A DNA stretch of 6,397 nt, taken from positions 7,164 through 13,560 of the forward strand of contig NZFT01000091.1 of assembly GCA_002690755.1 (NCBI GenBank), written 5' to 3'. Origin of the DNA: Phycisphaerae bacterium. GTDB taxonomy: Bacteria > Planctomycetota > Phycisphaerae > Phycisphaerales > SM1A02. Under the pieces are notes generated by a model. That model saw only the letters and a program-made list of their open reading frames with translations, had not been told where the DNA came from and searched no databases. Shown here in pieces: positions 1 through 5,253 of this stretch. Within the stretch, counting starts at the first letter, position 1, and the number at the start of each line of letters is the position of its first letter. Position numbers and translations under genes: made by a program.

Positions 1-1220
1 GTCGGATCGTTCCACTGCAGCCCGAACACGTTGCCGGGAAACACCGTCGGCGTCGCCAGCCGATTGACGCCGGTGATCTTCTTCTCGTCCTGGCGGTAGG
101 TGACCGGTCGGGTCCCGACGTCGGGCTTCATCGCGCCGGTCGTCTTGAACGCGCCGCTCGGTGCCGGGCCGCCCTTCCGCCAGCGCAGGACGTCGTCGTA
201 CAAGGCCGCCTTCGAATACATGGTGACGTCACGGACCAGGACAGTGCGTCCCTCGTCGTCGACCGGGAACTGCAACTGCGGGATCTTCGCGTAGGTCTCA
301 CCATCGTCCGTGGTGACCCGGAACTCGGGCACGGTGTTGATCTCCATCGACCCCGCGGTGCCGCCCGCGGCCGGACGCGCGTCGAGACAGCGGCCGTGGT
401 CGAACGGGAAGTCGCGGGAGATGCGACTCCAGCATTCGGGCAGGTAGTAGGCGAGCGGCCCCTTGAAGTTCGCGGCGTCGAGGAAGATCGTCCAGCTCTG
501 GTCACCGGTCGGCTGCGGATCGTCCCGTGGTTCGGTCAACGGCAGCGCCATCCACGCGTACCCGAGCAGTTCGCCCATCGGGTTCCCCGCGAAGGTCAGG
601 CCGTCGGGCGGAATGAGCAGTCGGTTGCTCACCTGGGCGATGCCCAGCATGTCGTCCGGTAACGGCTCGCTGCTGTGGAAGAACGGCCAGCCGGGCGAGG
701 CGACTTCGGTGCTGTAGCAGTTCGGCGTCGCGTTCAGGCTGAACTTCGGCGGACCGTAGTGGAACCGGTTCCCCGCCCAGTAGCCGAGCCCGCCCTCCAT
801 GGTCTGGAAGACGCTTCCGTAGGTCGGTCCGCGCTCCGGCCAGTTGTCGCGGGCGATGGTGCCCGGCGGGCAGAGCGGCTCGGTACGGTTGTCGCTGTTG
901 TCGGGGGTGATCCAGGTCGAGGGCAGCCCGATCTGAAAGTTCCGGATCGGCCGATCGATCAACGACCAGACCGACGCATGAAACCCCGCGCCGTAGCGGT
1001 GGGTCTCGGGGCTCGCGCCGGCGTGACTGCCGATGTAACCGTGGAGGCCGCGGAAGGCCTTCTCGATCTTCGGCGGTTCCGCGCGAGTTTCGACCGTGCC
1101 GGCCGGCCGGGGATCGTCTTCACCGCCAACGGCCGCCATCGAGTTCGAAAACGTCGCGGCAGACGCCAGCAATCCACACACCGCGACGTCGAGCCGACGT
1201 CCTGATCGTTCACGCATCAT
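1..1220 (-). CDS. Secreted protein of unrecognised family, N-terminal 406 codons (3' end outside window)
   Basis: I do not recognise this family. The frame is open without a stop from ATG at 1220 to the left edge. The protein begins MMRERSGRRLD, with a basic n-region, a hydrophobic stretch at residues 11-24 and a small-residue end (SNSMAA, 25-30). This looks like a Sec signal peptide cleaved near residue 30, followed by a Pro/Glu-rich linker to about residue 52. The exported part has four cysteines (117, 168, 263, 278), enough for two disulphides, and many Trp, Tyr, Gly and Pro residues. Conspicuous segments are GLHGYIGSHAG (58-68), FQIGLPSTWITPDN (95-108) and NFKGPLAYYLPECWSRIS (251-268). 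That composition suggests a beta-rich extracellular domain, but no catalytic motif is evident. It is transcribed away from the neighbouring genes. A second ATG directly follows the first, so the start could be 1217. A polysaccharide-related role is only a guess from the nearby GH81 gene. Confidence 0.85.
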   Translation of the reverse strand, partial: MMRERSGRRLDVAVCGLLASAATFSNSMAAVGGEDDPRPAGTVETRAEPPKIEKAFRGLHGYIGSHAGASPETHRYGAGFHASVWSLIDRPIRNFQIGLPSTWITPDNSDNRTEPLCPPGTIARDNWPERGPTYGSVFQTMEGGLGYWAGNRFHYGPPKFSLNATPNCYSTEVASPGWPFFHSSEPLPDDMLGIAQVSNRLLIPPDGLTFAGNPMGELLGYAWMALPLTEPRDDPQPTGDQSWTIFLDAANFKGPLAYYLPECWSRISRDFPFDHGRCLDARPAAGGTAGSMEINTVPEFRVTTDDGETYAKIPQLQFPVDDEGRTVLVRDVTMYSKAALYDDVLRWRKGGPAPSGAFKTTGAMKPDVGTRPVTYRQDEKKITGVNRLATPTVFPGNVFGLQWNDP

Positions 1221-1226
1221 GAAGAA

Positions 1227-1231
1227 CTCCC
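1227..1231 (-). promoter_or_regulatory. Ribosome-binding site of the left-edge secreted protein
   Basis: On the minus strand the sequence reads GGGAG, then TTCTTC, then ATGATG. The GGAG core lies 6 nt before the first ATG. This supports the start at 1220 rather than 1217 and matches the GGAG-N6-ATG arrangement of two plus-strand genes here. Confidence 0.65.
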
Positions 1232-1232
1232 G

Positions 1233-1270
1233 ATTGAAATCCGGGTCGGTCACCCGTTGCGGATTTCGAT
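1233..1270. repeat. Inverted repeat in the divergent intergenic region
   Basis: ATTGAAATCCG (1233-1243) and CGGATTTCGAT (1260-1270) are 11-bp arms that are complementary except at one position, with an 8-bp perfect core (GAAATCCG / CGGATTTC) and a 16-nt spacer. A smaller alternative stem (CGGGT 1242-1246 / ACCCG 1252-1256) lies inside. The element sits just upstream of the minus-strand gene's ribosome-binding site. A weak minus-strand -10-like hexamer (TAAGAT, complement of 1269-1274) overlaps its outer edge. It could be an operator for the divergent genes or a leader hairpin of the minus-strand transcript. Confidence 0.5.
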
Positions 1271-1298
1271 CTTAACCACCGACGACGTCACCAAACGG

Positions 1299-1327
1299 TT
1301 GACCACAACCACCCGGTGACCGAGGAT
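1299..1327 (+). promoter_or_regulatory. Weak candidate promoter for the first NTF2-like gene
   Basis: TTGACC at 1299-1304 matches five of six -35 consensus bases. After 17 nt comes GAGGAT (1322-1327), a poor -10 with three matches. If used, transcription would start around 1334, at the edge of the 19-nt palindrome. In GC-rich DNA such matches are weak evidence. Confidence 0.25.
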
Positions 1328-1334
1328 CGCCCCG

Positions 1335-1353
1335 ATCGATGAGCCTCATCGAT
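1335..1353. repeat. 19-nt perfect palindrome upstream of the first NTF2-like gene
   Basis: The arms ATCGATGAG (1335-1343) and CTCATCGAT (1345-1353) are perfectly complementary around a single central C. The palindrome lies 33 nt upstream of the ATG at 1387 and covers an in-frame alternative ATG at 1339. A one-base spacer is too tight for a good RNA hairpin unless the inner pairs open, so a binding site for a dimeric regulator is the more natural reading. No regulator gene is in the window. Confidence 0.5.
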
Positions 1354-1376
1354 GGCACCAGAAACACGCATCCACC

Positions 1377-1380
1377 GGAG
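1377..1380 (+). promoter_or_regulatory. Ribosome-binding site deciding the start at 1387
   Basis: GGAG lies 6 nt before ATG 1387. The upstream in-frame ATG at 1339 has only AGGA about 12 nt before it, and using it would put 16 hydrophilic residues in front of the signal peptide. Position 1387 is therefore preferred. Confidence 0.65.
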
Positions 1381-1386
1381 AAGACC

Positions 1387-1914
1387 ATGACCATCAATCG
1401 TCTCACCCAGACCACCGTCCTCCTGCTGTCGGTCGCCCTGCTGGGGCCGGCGCTTTCCGCGATCGCCACCGGTACCAGCACCCCGGCGCTCGATGCCGAC
1501 GCGGACGCCGCGGAGATCACCGCGATGATCCTCGCCCACCAGGCGCAATCGAACCGGGAGAACCGGCAGGTCGAGGGCGTCATCTCGAAGCACGGCTCGG
1601 TGGAGTTCTGGTCCAGCGGCGGGCTTCGGCAGCACGTGGAGAACGGCGCCGAACTTCCGAGCTACACCAACCTGAACATCATCGCCAAGGACATCGAGAT
1701 CGAATCGATCGTGCCCGGACAGGCAGCGGTCGCGACCTACTACGCGGAAGGCTCACTGCAGGCGAAGGGCGGATCCCCGGTGAGCAACTACCTGACCCGC
1801 GTGACCGTCGTCTTCGCCAAGGAGGGCGATGCGTGGAAGCGACGGGCGGCCCACTGGTCGCCGATCATCGGCGGCGCCGGCACCACCCAGACGGTGCTCG
1901 ACAAGAAGAACTGA
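1387..1914 (+). CDS. Exported SnoaL/NTF2-like protein, copy 1 of a tandem pair
   Basis: The protein has 175 residues. Residues 1-29 form a signal peptide: a basic start, a Leu/Val-rich core, then LSAIATG with likely cleavage after an Ala near 25-27. An Asp/Ala-rich linker follows to about 41. The rest has the length and pattern of a single NTF2-like (SnoaL/DUF4440-type) cone domain: a helix (AEITAMILAHQAQSN, 42-56), the block GSVEFWSSGGLRQHV (70-84), then strands VPGQAAVATYYAEGSLQAKG (109-128), YLTRVTVVFAKE (135-146) and WKRRAAHWSP (150-159). The closing W-K-x5-HWSP element is typical of this superfamily. Such domains bind small ligands, act as enzymes or dimerise, and nothing here identifies the ligand. 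The protein is probably periplasmic or secreted. The next gene is a paralogue with more than half its residues identical by eye. Family assignment is by pattern and the function is unknown. Confidence 0.88.
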   Translation: MTINRLTQTTVLLLSVALLGPALSAIATGTSTPALDADADAAEITAMILAHQAQSNRENRQVEGVISKHGSVEFWSSGGLRQHVENGAELPSYTNLNIIAKDIEIESIVPGQAAVATYYAEGSLQAKGGSPVSNYLTRVTVVFAKEGDAWKRRAAHWSPIIGGAGTTQTVLDKKN

Positions 1915-1930
1915 CGGTTCGACACTCGAA

Positions 1931-1964
1931 CCCTCGATCCATCGAACATCGCCCCCGGCAGCCG
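1931..1964 (+). repeat. 34-bp direct repeat, copy 1 (3' flank of first NTF2-like gene)
   Basis: This 34-bp stretch, from CCCTCGATCC to CAGCCG, is identical to 2652-2685. It starts 16 nt after the stop codon of copy 1; the partner starts 17 nt after the stop of copy 2. Similarity continues past it with small changes as far as GCGATGTCG. It contains the left arm and part of the loop of the following hairpin. Confidence 0.9.
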
Positions 1965-1977
1965 TCGGGGGCGATGT
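1946..1977 (+). terminator. GC-rich hairpin after the first NTF2-like gene
   Basis: The arms 1946-1957 (ACATCGCCCCCG) and 1966-1977 (CGGGGGCGATGT) form a perfect 12-bp stem with an 8-nt loop. It begins 32 nt after the stop codon. No T-tract follows, so it is not a textbook intrinsic terminator. It could be a tract-less terminator, a 3'-end stabiliser of the mRNA, or a regulatory structure between the two paralogues. The hairpin is clear; its role is inferred. Confidence 0.55.
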
Positions 1978-2024
1978 CGTTCATCCGGGCATCGGGTACC
2001 AACGCGGGTCGGATTGACGCCGAC

Positions 2025-2058
2025 TCGCCGACGGCGGAGGATGCTTCGTCGTCGGCGA
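2025..2058 (+). other. Strong 15-bp hairpin in the leader of the second NTF2-like gene
   Basis: Bases 2025-2039 pair with 2044-2058 around a GATG loop: 13 Watson-Crick pairs and two G-U pairs (2034-2049, 2037-2046). The G-U pairs become A-C mismatches on the other strand, so the fold favours plus-strand RNA. It lies 45 nt before ATG 2104 and is followed by a pyrimidine-rich stretch (2059-2086). It has no counterpart at the same place near copy 1. It may end read-through from the first gene or control the second one's leader. The pairing is seen directly; function is inferred. Confidence 0.5.
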
Positions 2059-2103
2059 ATCTCCTTGCCGTCACTTCCTTTCACGACCTCATGGGAACCG
2101 TTC

Positions 2104-2634
2104 ATGCCACTCCACCGCATCACCCCGACCGTCGTCCTACTTCTTTCGCTCGCAATGCTCGGTCCCGCGCTTTCCGCGATCGCCACCGGATCCTCGATTT
2201 CCGGAACCAGCGTCGACGCCGACACCGACTCCGCCGAAATCAAGACGCTGATCCTCGACCACCACACCGAGTCGAATCGAAGGAACGAACTCGCGCCCGT
2301 CGCGCTATCCAGCGAGGGATCCGTCGAATTCTGGTCCAGTGGCGGGCTTCGCCAACACGTGAAGGAAGGCCATGTCCACGCCCTCGCCAGCCACAACATC
2401 ACGCCCAAGGACATCGAGGTGATCTCGCTGGTCCCGGGTCAGGCCGCGGTCGCGACTTTCTACGCGGAAGGCTCCCTCCAGGCCAAGGGGGCCGACACCG
2501 TCACCGACTACATGACCCGAGTCACCCATGTATACGTGAAGGAAGACGGACAATGGAAGCGTCGTTCGGCACACTGGTCACCCATCAAGGGTGGTGCCGG
2601 CGCCACGCCAACCGTGCTCGAGAAGAAAAGCTGA
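2104..2634 (+). CDS. Exported SnoaL/NTF2-like protein, copy 2 of a tandem pair
   Basis: The protein has 176 residues and is a paralogue of the preceding gene. The second half of the signal peptide is the same (GPALSAIATG, 20-29), and the main blocks recur: GSVEFWSSGGLRQHV (72-86), VPGQAAVAT then YAEGSLQAKG (110-129) and WKRR then AHWSP (151-160). The linker (30-43) and the segment at 59-71 have diverged, and one residue is lost between the conserved blocks. The start at 2104 is chosen because it begins the signal peptide exactly as in copy 1. The in-frame ATG at 2041 would add an Arg-rich tail encoded in the hairpin. The ribosome-binding site is weak (GGGA, 2093-2096, 7 nt before ATG). Because frame and conserved core are intact in both copies, both are probably functional. 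The ligand or reaction is unknown. Confidence 0.88.
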   Translation: MPLHRITPTVVLLLSLAMLGPALSAIATGSSISGTSVDADTDSAEIKTLILDHHTESNRRNELAPVALSSEGSVEFWSSGGLRQHVKEGHVHALASHNITPKDIEVISLVPGQAAVATFYAEGSLQAKGADTVTDYMTRVTHVYVKEDGQWKRRSAHWSPIKGGAGATPTVLEKKS

Positions 2635-2651
2635 TCGCCGCAATCCAGGAC

Positions 2652-2685
2652 CCCTCGATCCATCGAACATCGCCCCCGGCAGCCG
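2652..2685 (+). repeat. 34-bp direct repeat, copy 2 (3' flank of second NTF2-like gene)
   Basis: Identical over 34 bp to 1931-1964 and at the same distance from its gene's stop codon, give or take one base. This shows that the duplicated unit includes the 3' flank and not only the coding sequence. Confidence 0.9.
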
Positions 2686-2697
2686 CCGGGGCGATGT
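2667..2697 (+). terminator. GC-rich hairpin after the second NTF2-like gene
   Basis: Bases 2667-2676 pair with 2688-2697 (10 bp); after a bulged C (2677), GG 2678-2679 can pair with CC 2686-2687. It is the counterpart of the hairpin at 1946-1977. The right arm has changed slightly, but the stem remains. As in copy 1 there is no T-tract. Preservation of the stem in both copies suggests function or a recent duplication. Confidence 0.5.
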
Positions 2698-2781
2698 CGC
2701 TGATGCGGACATGGAATAGGATGACATCCCAGACCGTGCGGTTTCCACGCCACGGCCACCCGACCGATTCCGGATTCCACC

Positions 2782-3087
2782 GTGACCGAACCGCGCGAAA
2801 ATCCGCCCACCGATACGTCGTCGCTGCGGGATCCACCGGAACCCACGTCGAGCCGCTACGACCGCGTCACCGACCTCATCACCGGGCCTTCACGTCGACT
2901 CTTCGACAACCTCGTCTCGCTCGGCGGGTTCGTCGTCGGCGTCAGCGTCGGGATTCCAATGGCGTACACCTGGAACCTGCCGCTCCCGGACTTCGGCATC
3001 GTCGCGTGCGGCATGGCCGCCGGTGGGGGCGCCGGGGTCTTTCTCGCCGGCGGCTTCCTGATGGTCTATCGCTGGTTTCGACGCTGA
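2782..3087 (+). CDS. Small two-helix membrane protein, unknown function
   Basis: The protein has 101 residues and starts with GTG; no ATG gives the full protein. The first 40 residues are hydrophilic, rich in Pro, Ser, Thr and charged residues. Two membrane segments follow, about 44-63 (ending in PMAYTW) and 71-95 (Gly/Ala-rich, GMAAGGGAGVFLAGG), with a short turn NLPLPD between them and a short basic tail (RWFRR). Both termini are therefore probably cytoplasmic under the positive-inside rule. The ribosome-binding site is poor (GGA at 2773-2775). The gene lies 147 bp after the second NTF2-like gene and 78 bp before the DUF6159-like gene, and may share a transcript with the latter. I recognise no family. 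The clear membrane pattern supports a real gene, but the start is uncertain. Confidence 0.65.
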   Translation: MTEPRENPPTDTSSLRDPPEPTSSRYDRVTDLITGPSRRLFDNLVSLGGFVVGVSVGIPMAYTWNLPLPDFGIVACGMAAGGGAGVFLAGGFLMVYRWFRR

Positions 3088-3155
3088 ACTATCCGACCAA
3101 ACGCACGTCCATCCGGGCGGCGTCAAGTACCGCGAATCCTCATTCATCGAATCAC

Positions 3156-3159
3156 GGAG
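3156..3159 (+). promoter_or_regulatory. Ribosome-binding site of the DUF6159-like gene
   Basis: GGAG lies 6 nt before ATG 3166, the same arrangement as before the genes at 1387 and 1220. It fixes the start. Confidence 0.65.
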
Positions 3160-3165
3160 ACGATC

Positions 3166-4176
3166 ATGTCGAGCTCGCTGCGCGTCCGCCGGAAGAGTGC
3201 CACCTTCGTCTGGGACATGGTTCGTGACGACTTCACCCTGCTCGCCTACCCGTTCATTCGAATCGCCGCCGCGATCGTCCTGCTGGTGGCGATGTGGTCG
3301 CTGATCTTCGACATGTCCGCGATGCAGGTCGGCGACACCCTGCGTGACGCCGGCGGGGCCGCGCTCGCTGAAGCCGGGGAGTCGAACAGCCAGCAGGCCA
3401 GGGAGACGCCTCAGGACCAGAAGGTCCAGCGCGAGCTCGGAGCGCTCTTCGAACACACCCACTTCGGCTACCTGCTGCTGTTCTTCGTGGCCAACGCGTT
3501 GATCGGCGTGATCTCGATCGGTGCGGTCAACGCGGCGGCGCTCGCGATCGCCCGGGACGACCGCCGTGGACTCGTCTACGGATACGCCCAGGCGATCCTT
3601 CGACTTCCCCAGCTGCTGGGATGGTGGGCGGTCACCATGGTGGTCGGGGTGGTGCTCGGCATGCTCGAGCGGATCCGCTTCGCCGGTCCGATCATCGCCA
3701 TCCTGGTCGGCGCCGCCTGGTCGGTCCTGACGTTCTTCTCGATCACCTCGATCATGGCCACCGGCGTGAATCCGATCTCCGCGGTCGGTCGCTCGAAGAA
3801 GACCATCGGCGACTGCATCCACAAGGCCCGAGGCCCGCAGTCCGACGTCGACTGGCGAACCCTCCGGATCGGGCTGCGGGCCGGCGGGCCGCTCCTCATG
3901 ATCTCCAGCCTGCTGGCGATCGGCTGCCTGGTGATGCTGTTCCTCGACATCAAGTTCATTCACGACGGGAGTCCGGCGGTGACCGCGGGTCTCTTCGGCG
4001 GCTTCCTCGTGGTGATGATCGTGAACGGCGCCTTTCTCGCCGCCCTCGGGGCGGTGCTCAAGGCCGTCCTCTACGTCTGGGCCGAGGAGGGCTCGCTTCC
4101 CGCCGGCGTCAAGGACGACGAATTCGAGAACGCGTTCGTCGAAGGCGGCGTCGGCGCGAAGATGCTCGGGGCTTGA
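3166..4176 (+). CDS. Multi-pass membrane protein, DUF6159-like
   Basis: The protein has 336 residues and about six membrane segments (roughly 28-48, 102-127, 150-166, 173-197, 242-262, 273-305). The N-terminus has the DUF6159 layout: a basic start, then VWDMVRDDFTLLAYPF, a short amphipathic stretch ending in 'D-x-L-L-x-x-P' before the first helix. Later family-like features are VNAAALAIARDD (121-132), AILRLPQLLGWW (143-154) and the segment TFFSITSIMATGVNPISAVGRSKKTIGD (189-216) in which a helix leads into a 'G-x-x-P-x-x-A-x-x-R-S' amphipathic element. A polar loop at about 51-97, rich in Glu, Gln and Ala, separates the first two helices. The C-terminal tail (306-336) is acidic and hydrophilic. 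The family has no established function that I know of, and no catalytic residues are evident. The gene follows the small membrane protein by 78 bp and precedes the transporter by 45 bp. Family call is by pattern only. Confidence 0.85.
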   Translation: MSSSLRVRRKSATFVWDMVRDDFTLLAYPFIRIAAAIVLLVAMWSLIFDMSAMQVGDTLRDAGGAALAEAGESNSQQARETPQDQKVQRELGALFEHTHFGYLLLFFVANALIGVISIGAVNAAALAIARDDRRGLVYGYAQAILRLPQLLGWWAVTMVVGVVLGMLERIRFAGPIIAILVGAAWSVLTFFSITSIMATGVNPISAVGRSKKTIGDCIHKARGPQSDVDWRTLRIGLRAGGPLLMISSLLAIGCLVMLFLDIKFIHDGSPAVTAGLFGGFLVVMIVNGAFLAALGAVLKAVLYVWAEEGSLPAGVKDDEFENAFVEGGVGAKMLGA

Positions 4177-4206
4177 ATCGGTCCGCCTGACACGCCGGAC
4201 GCCGAT
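4177..4206 (+). terminator. Imperfect hairpin between the DUF6159-like and CDF genes
   Basis: Directly after the stop codon, ATCGG (4177-4181) pairs with CCGAT (4202-4206) and TCCG (4182-4185) with CGGA (4196-4199). There is a two-base bulge on the right side and a 10-nt loop. No T-tract follows. It might end or attenuate transcription before the transporter gene. With bulge and large loop, chance pairing in GC-rich DNA is possible. Confidence 0.3.
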
Positions 4207-4209
4207 CGG

Positions 4210-4215
4210 TACCCT
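4210..4215 (+). promoter_or_regulatory. Candidate -10 element for a leaderless CDF transcript
   Basis: TACCCT fits the TANNNT form and ends 6 nt before ATG 4222, the spacing expected if transcription begins at or next to the start codon. No Shine-Dalgarno sequence is visible before this ATG, unlike several neighbours. No convincing -35 is seen. Confidence 0.3.
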
Positions 4216-4221
4216 GATCGC

Positions 4222-5175
4222 ATGGCATCCGGCAACAAGACCATCATCTACGCCGCCCTCATCGGCAATTCCCTGATCTCGATCACGAAGTTCGTGGCCG
4301 CCGGCATCACGGGTTCGTCCGCGATGATGGCCGAAGGCATCCACTCGCTGGTGGACACCGGCAACCAGGGCCTCCTGCTCTTCGGAATCAAGAAGGCGAA
4401 GACGCCCGCCGACGCCCGCCACCCCTTCGGCCACGGCAAGGAGATCTACTTCTGGTCGTTCGTGGTGGCGATCCTGATCTTCGCGCTCGGCGCCGGCATC
4501 GCGCTCTACGAGGGCTTCCACCGGGTCATGCATCCGGAGCCCGTCTCGAGCCCGATGGTCAACTACGTGGTGCTCATCCTCGCGATGATGTTCGAAGGCG
4601 TGGCGTGGTACCTCGCCTACAAGGAGTTCCGCCGGTTCCAGGGGCCGCGGTCCCTGCCCGCGGCGGTGCAGGCCTCCAAGGATCCGACCACCTTCGTGGT
4701 GCTCTTCGAAGACACCGCCGCGATGCTCGGGCTGTTCGTCGCCTTCATCGGACTGGTCCTGAACCAGTGGCTCGAGATGCCGATCTTCGACGGCATCGCC
4801 ACCCTCTGCATCGGCGTCATCCTCGCCTTCACCGCGGTGTGGATGGCGGTGCGGACGAAGTCGCTCCTGATCGGTGAAGCCGCCGACCCGGAACTCATCG
4901 CCGACGTGCGGACGCGAGCCGCCGAGGTCGACGCGATCGTCAGCGTCAACGAAGTGCTGACCCTGCACATGGGACCGAACTTCGTTCTCCTCAACGTGAG
5001 CGTGGACTTCCGGGACGAACTCCCGGCCGGCGACGTCGAGCAGTCGATCGATCGTCTCACCCGCGACATCCGGGCGGCACACCCCGACGTGAAACGCGTC
5101 TTCATGGAGGCGGAGTGCCGAAGCGCCGCGATCGCGGACGCGCTGCCCGAACCACCCTCGACCGAGACGCCCTGA
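4222..5175 (+). CDS. Cation diffusion facilitator transporter, ZnT9/SLC30A9-like
   Basis: The protein has 317 residues and belongs to the CDF family of proton-coupled exporters of divalent metals, usually zinc, in the inner membrane. Six membrane helices are expected (about 7-28, 33-55, 76-96, 113-133, 157-180, 189-210), then a cytoplasmic domain (about 218-300). Helix 2 carries the metal-site pair H41 and D45 in EGIHSLVDTGNQ. The HPFGHGKE signature (67-74) precedes helix 3. Helix 5 reads VVLFEDTAAMLG: D164 aligns with the conserved Asp, but the usual His four residues earlier is V160, with E163 next to the Asp. The VLxEDTAA pattern is characteristic of the ZnT9-like branch. The C-terminal domain has TLHMGPNFVLLNV (247-259) and AAHPDVKRVFME (285-296). 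There is no His-rich loop between helices 4 and 5. Metal specificity cannot be read from sequence; zinc, manganese, cobalt or iron are all possible. No metalloregulator lies nearby. Confidence 0.95.
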   Translation: MASGNKTIIYAALIGNSLISITKFVAAGITGSSAMMAEGIHSLVDTGNQGLLLFGIKKAKTPADARHPFGHGKEIYFWSFVVAILIFALGAGIALYEGFHRVMHPEPVSSPMVNYVVLILAMMFEGVAWYLAYKEFRRFQGPRSLPAAVQASKDPTTFVVLFEDTAAMLGLFVAFIGLVLNQWLEMPIFDGIATLCIGVILAFTAVWMAVRTKSLLIGEAADPELIADVRTRAAEVDAIVSVNEVLTLHMGPNFVLLNVSVDFRDELPAGDVEQSIDRLTRDIRAAHPDVKRVFMEAECRSAAIADALPEPPSTETP

Positions 5176-5235
5176 ACGCGAACCCCGGCACCGCGCCCGC
5201 GATGCGGTCAGCCGGCGGGGTCAGCAACATCATCG

Positions 5236-5253
5236 GGATGATCGGGATCATCC
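5236..5253 (+). terminator. Small hairpin downstream of the CDF gene
   Basis: GGATGAT (5236-5242) and ATCATCC (5247-5253) form a 7-bp stem with a CGGG loop, 60 nt after the CDF stop. A C-rich rather than T-rich run follows. A further ATCATC at 5229-5234 can compete for the same middle strand. Terminator function is only a possibility. Confidence 0.25.

Noticed and set aside
675..1205. A 176-codon plus-strand open frame at the left side
   Set aside because: It is antisense to the secreted-protein frame, which has a signal peptide, ribosome-binding site and balanced composition. The plus-strand translation is Arg/Val/Gly-rich and featureless.
1339..1386. N-terminal extension of the first NTF2-like protein from ATG 1339
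   Set aside because: The added 16 residues are polar and would precede the signal peptide, the ATG lies inside the palindrome, and GGAG is ideally placed for ATG 1387.
1833..3227. A 464-codon plus-strand open frame across both NTF2-like genes
   Set aside because: It is out of frame with both paralogues, runs through the hairpins and intergenic DNA, and gives an Arg/Pro/His-rich sequence without domain features. The duplicated genes in the other frame explain the region.
2890..5082. A 730-codon open frame on the minus strand
   Set aside because: It lies opposite three plus-strand genes with clear membrane-protein sequences. Its translation is a low-complexity run of His, Asp, Arg, Glu and Gly, the usual product of reading GC-rich genes antisense.
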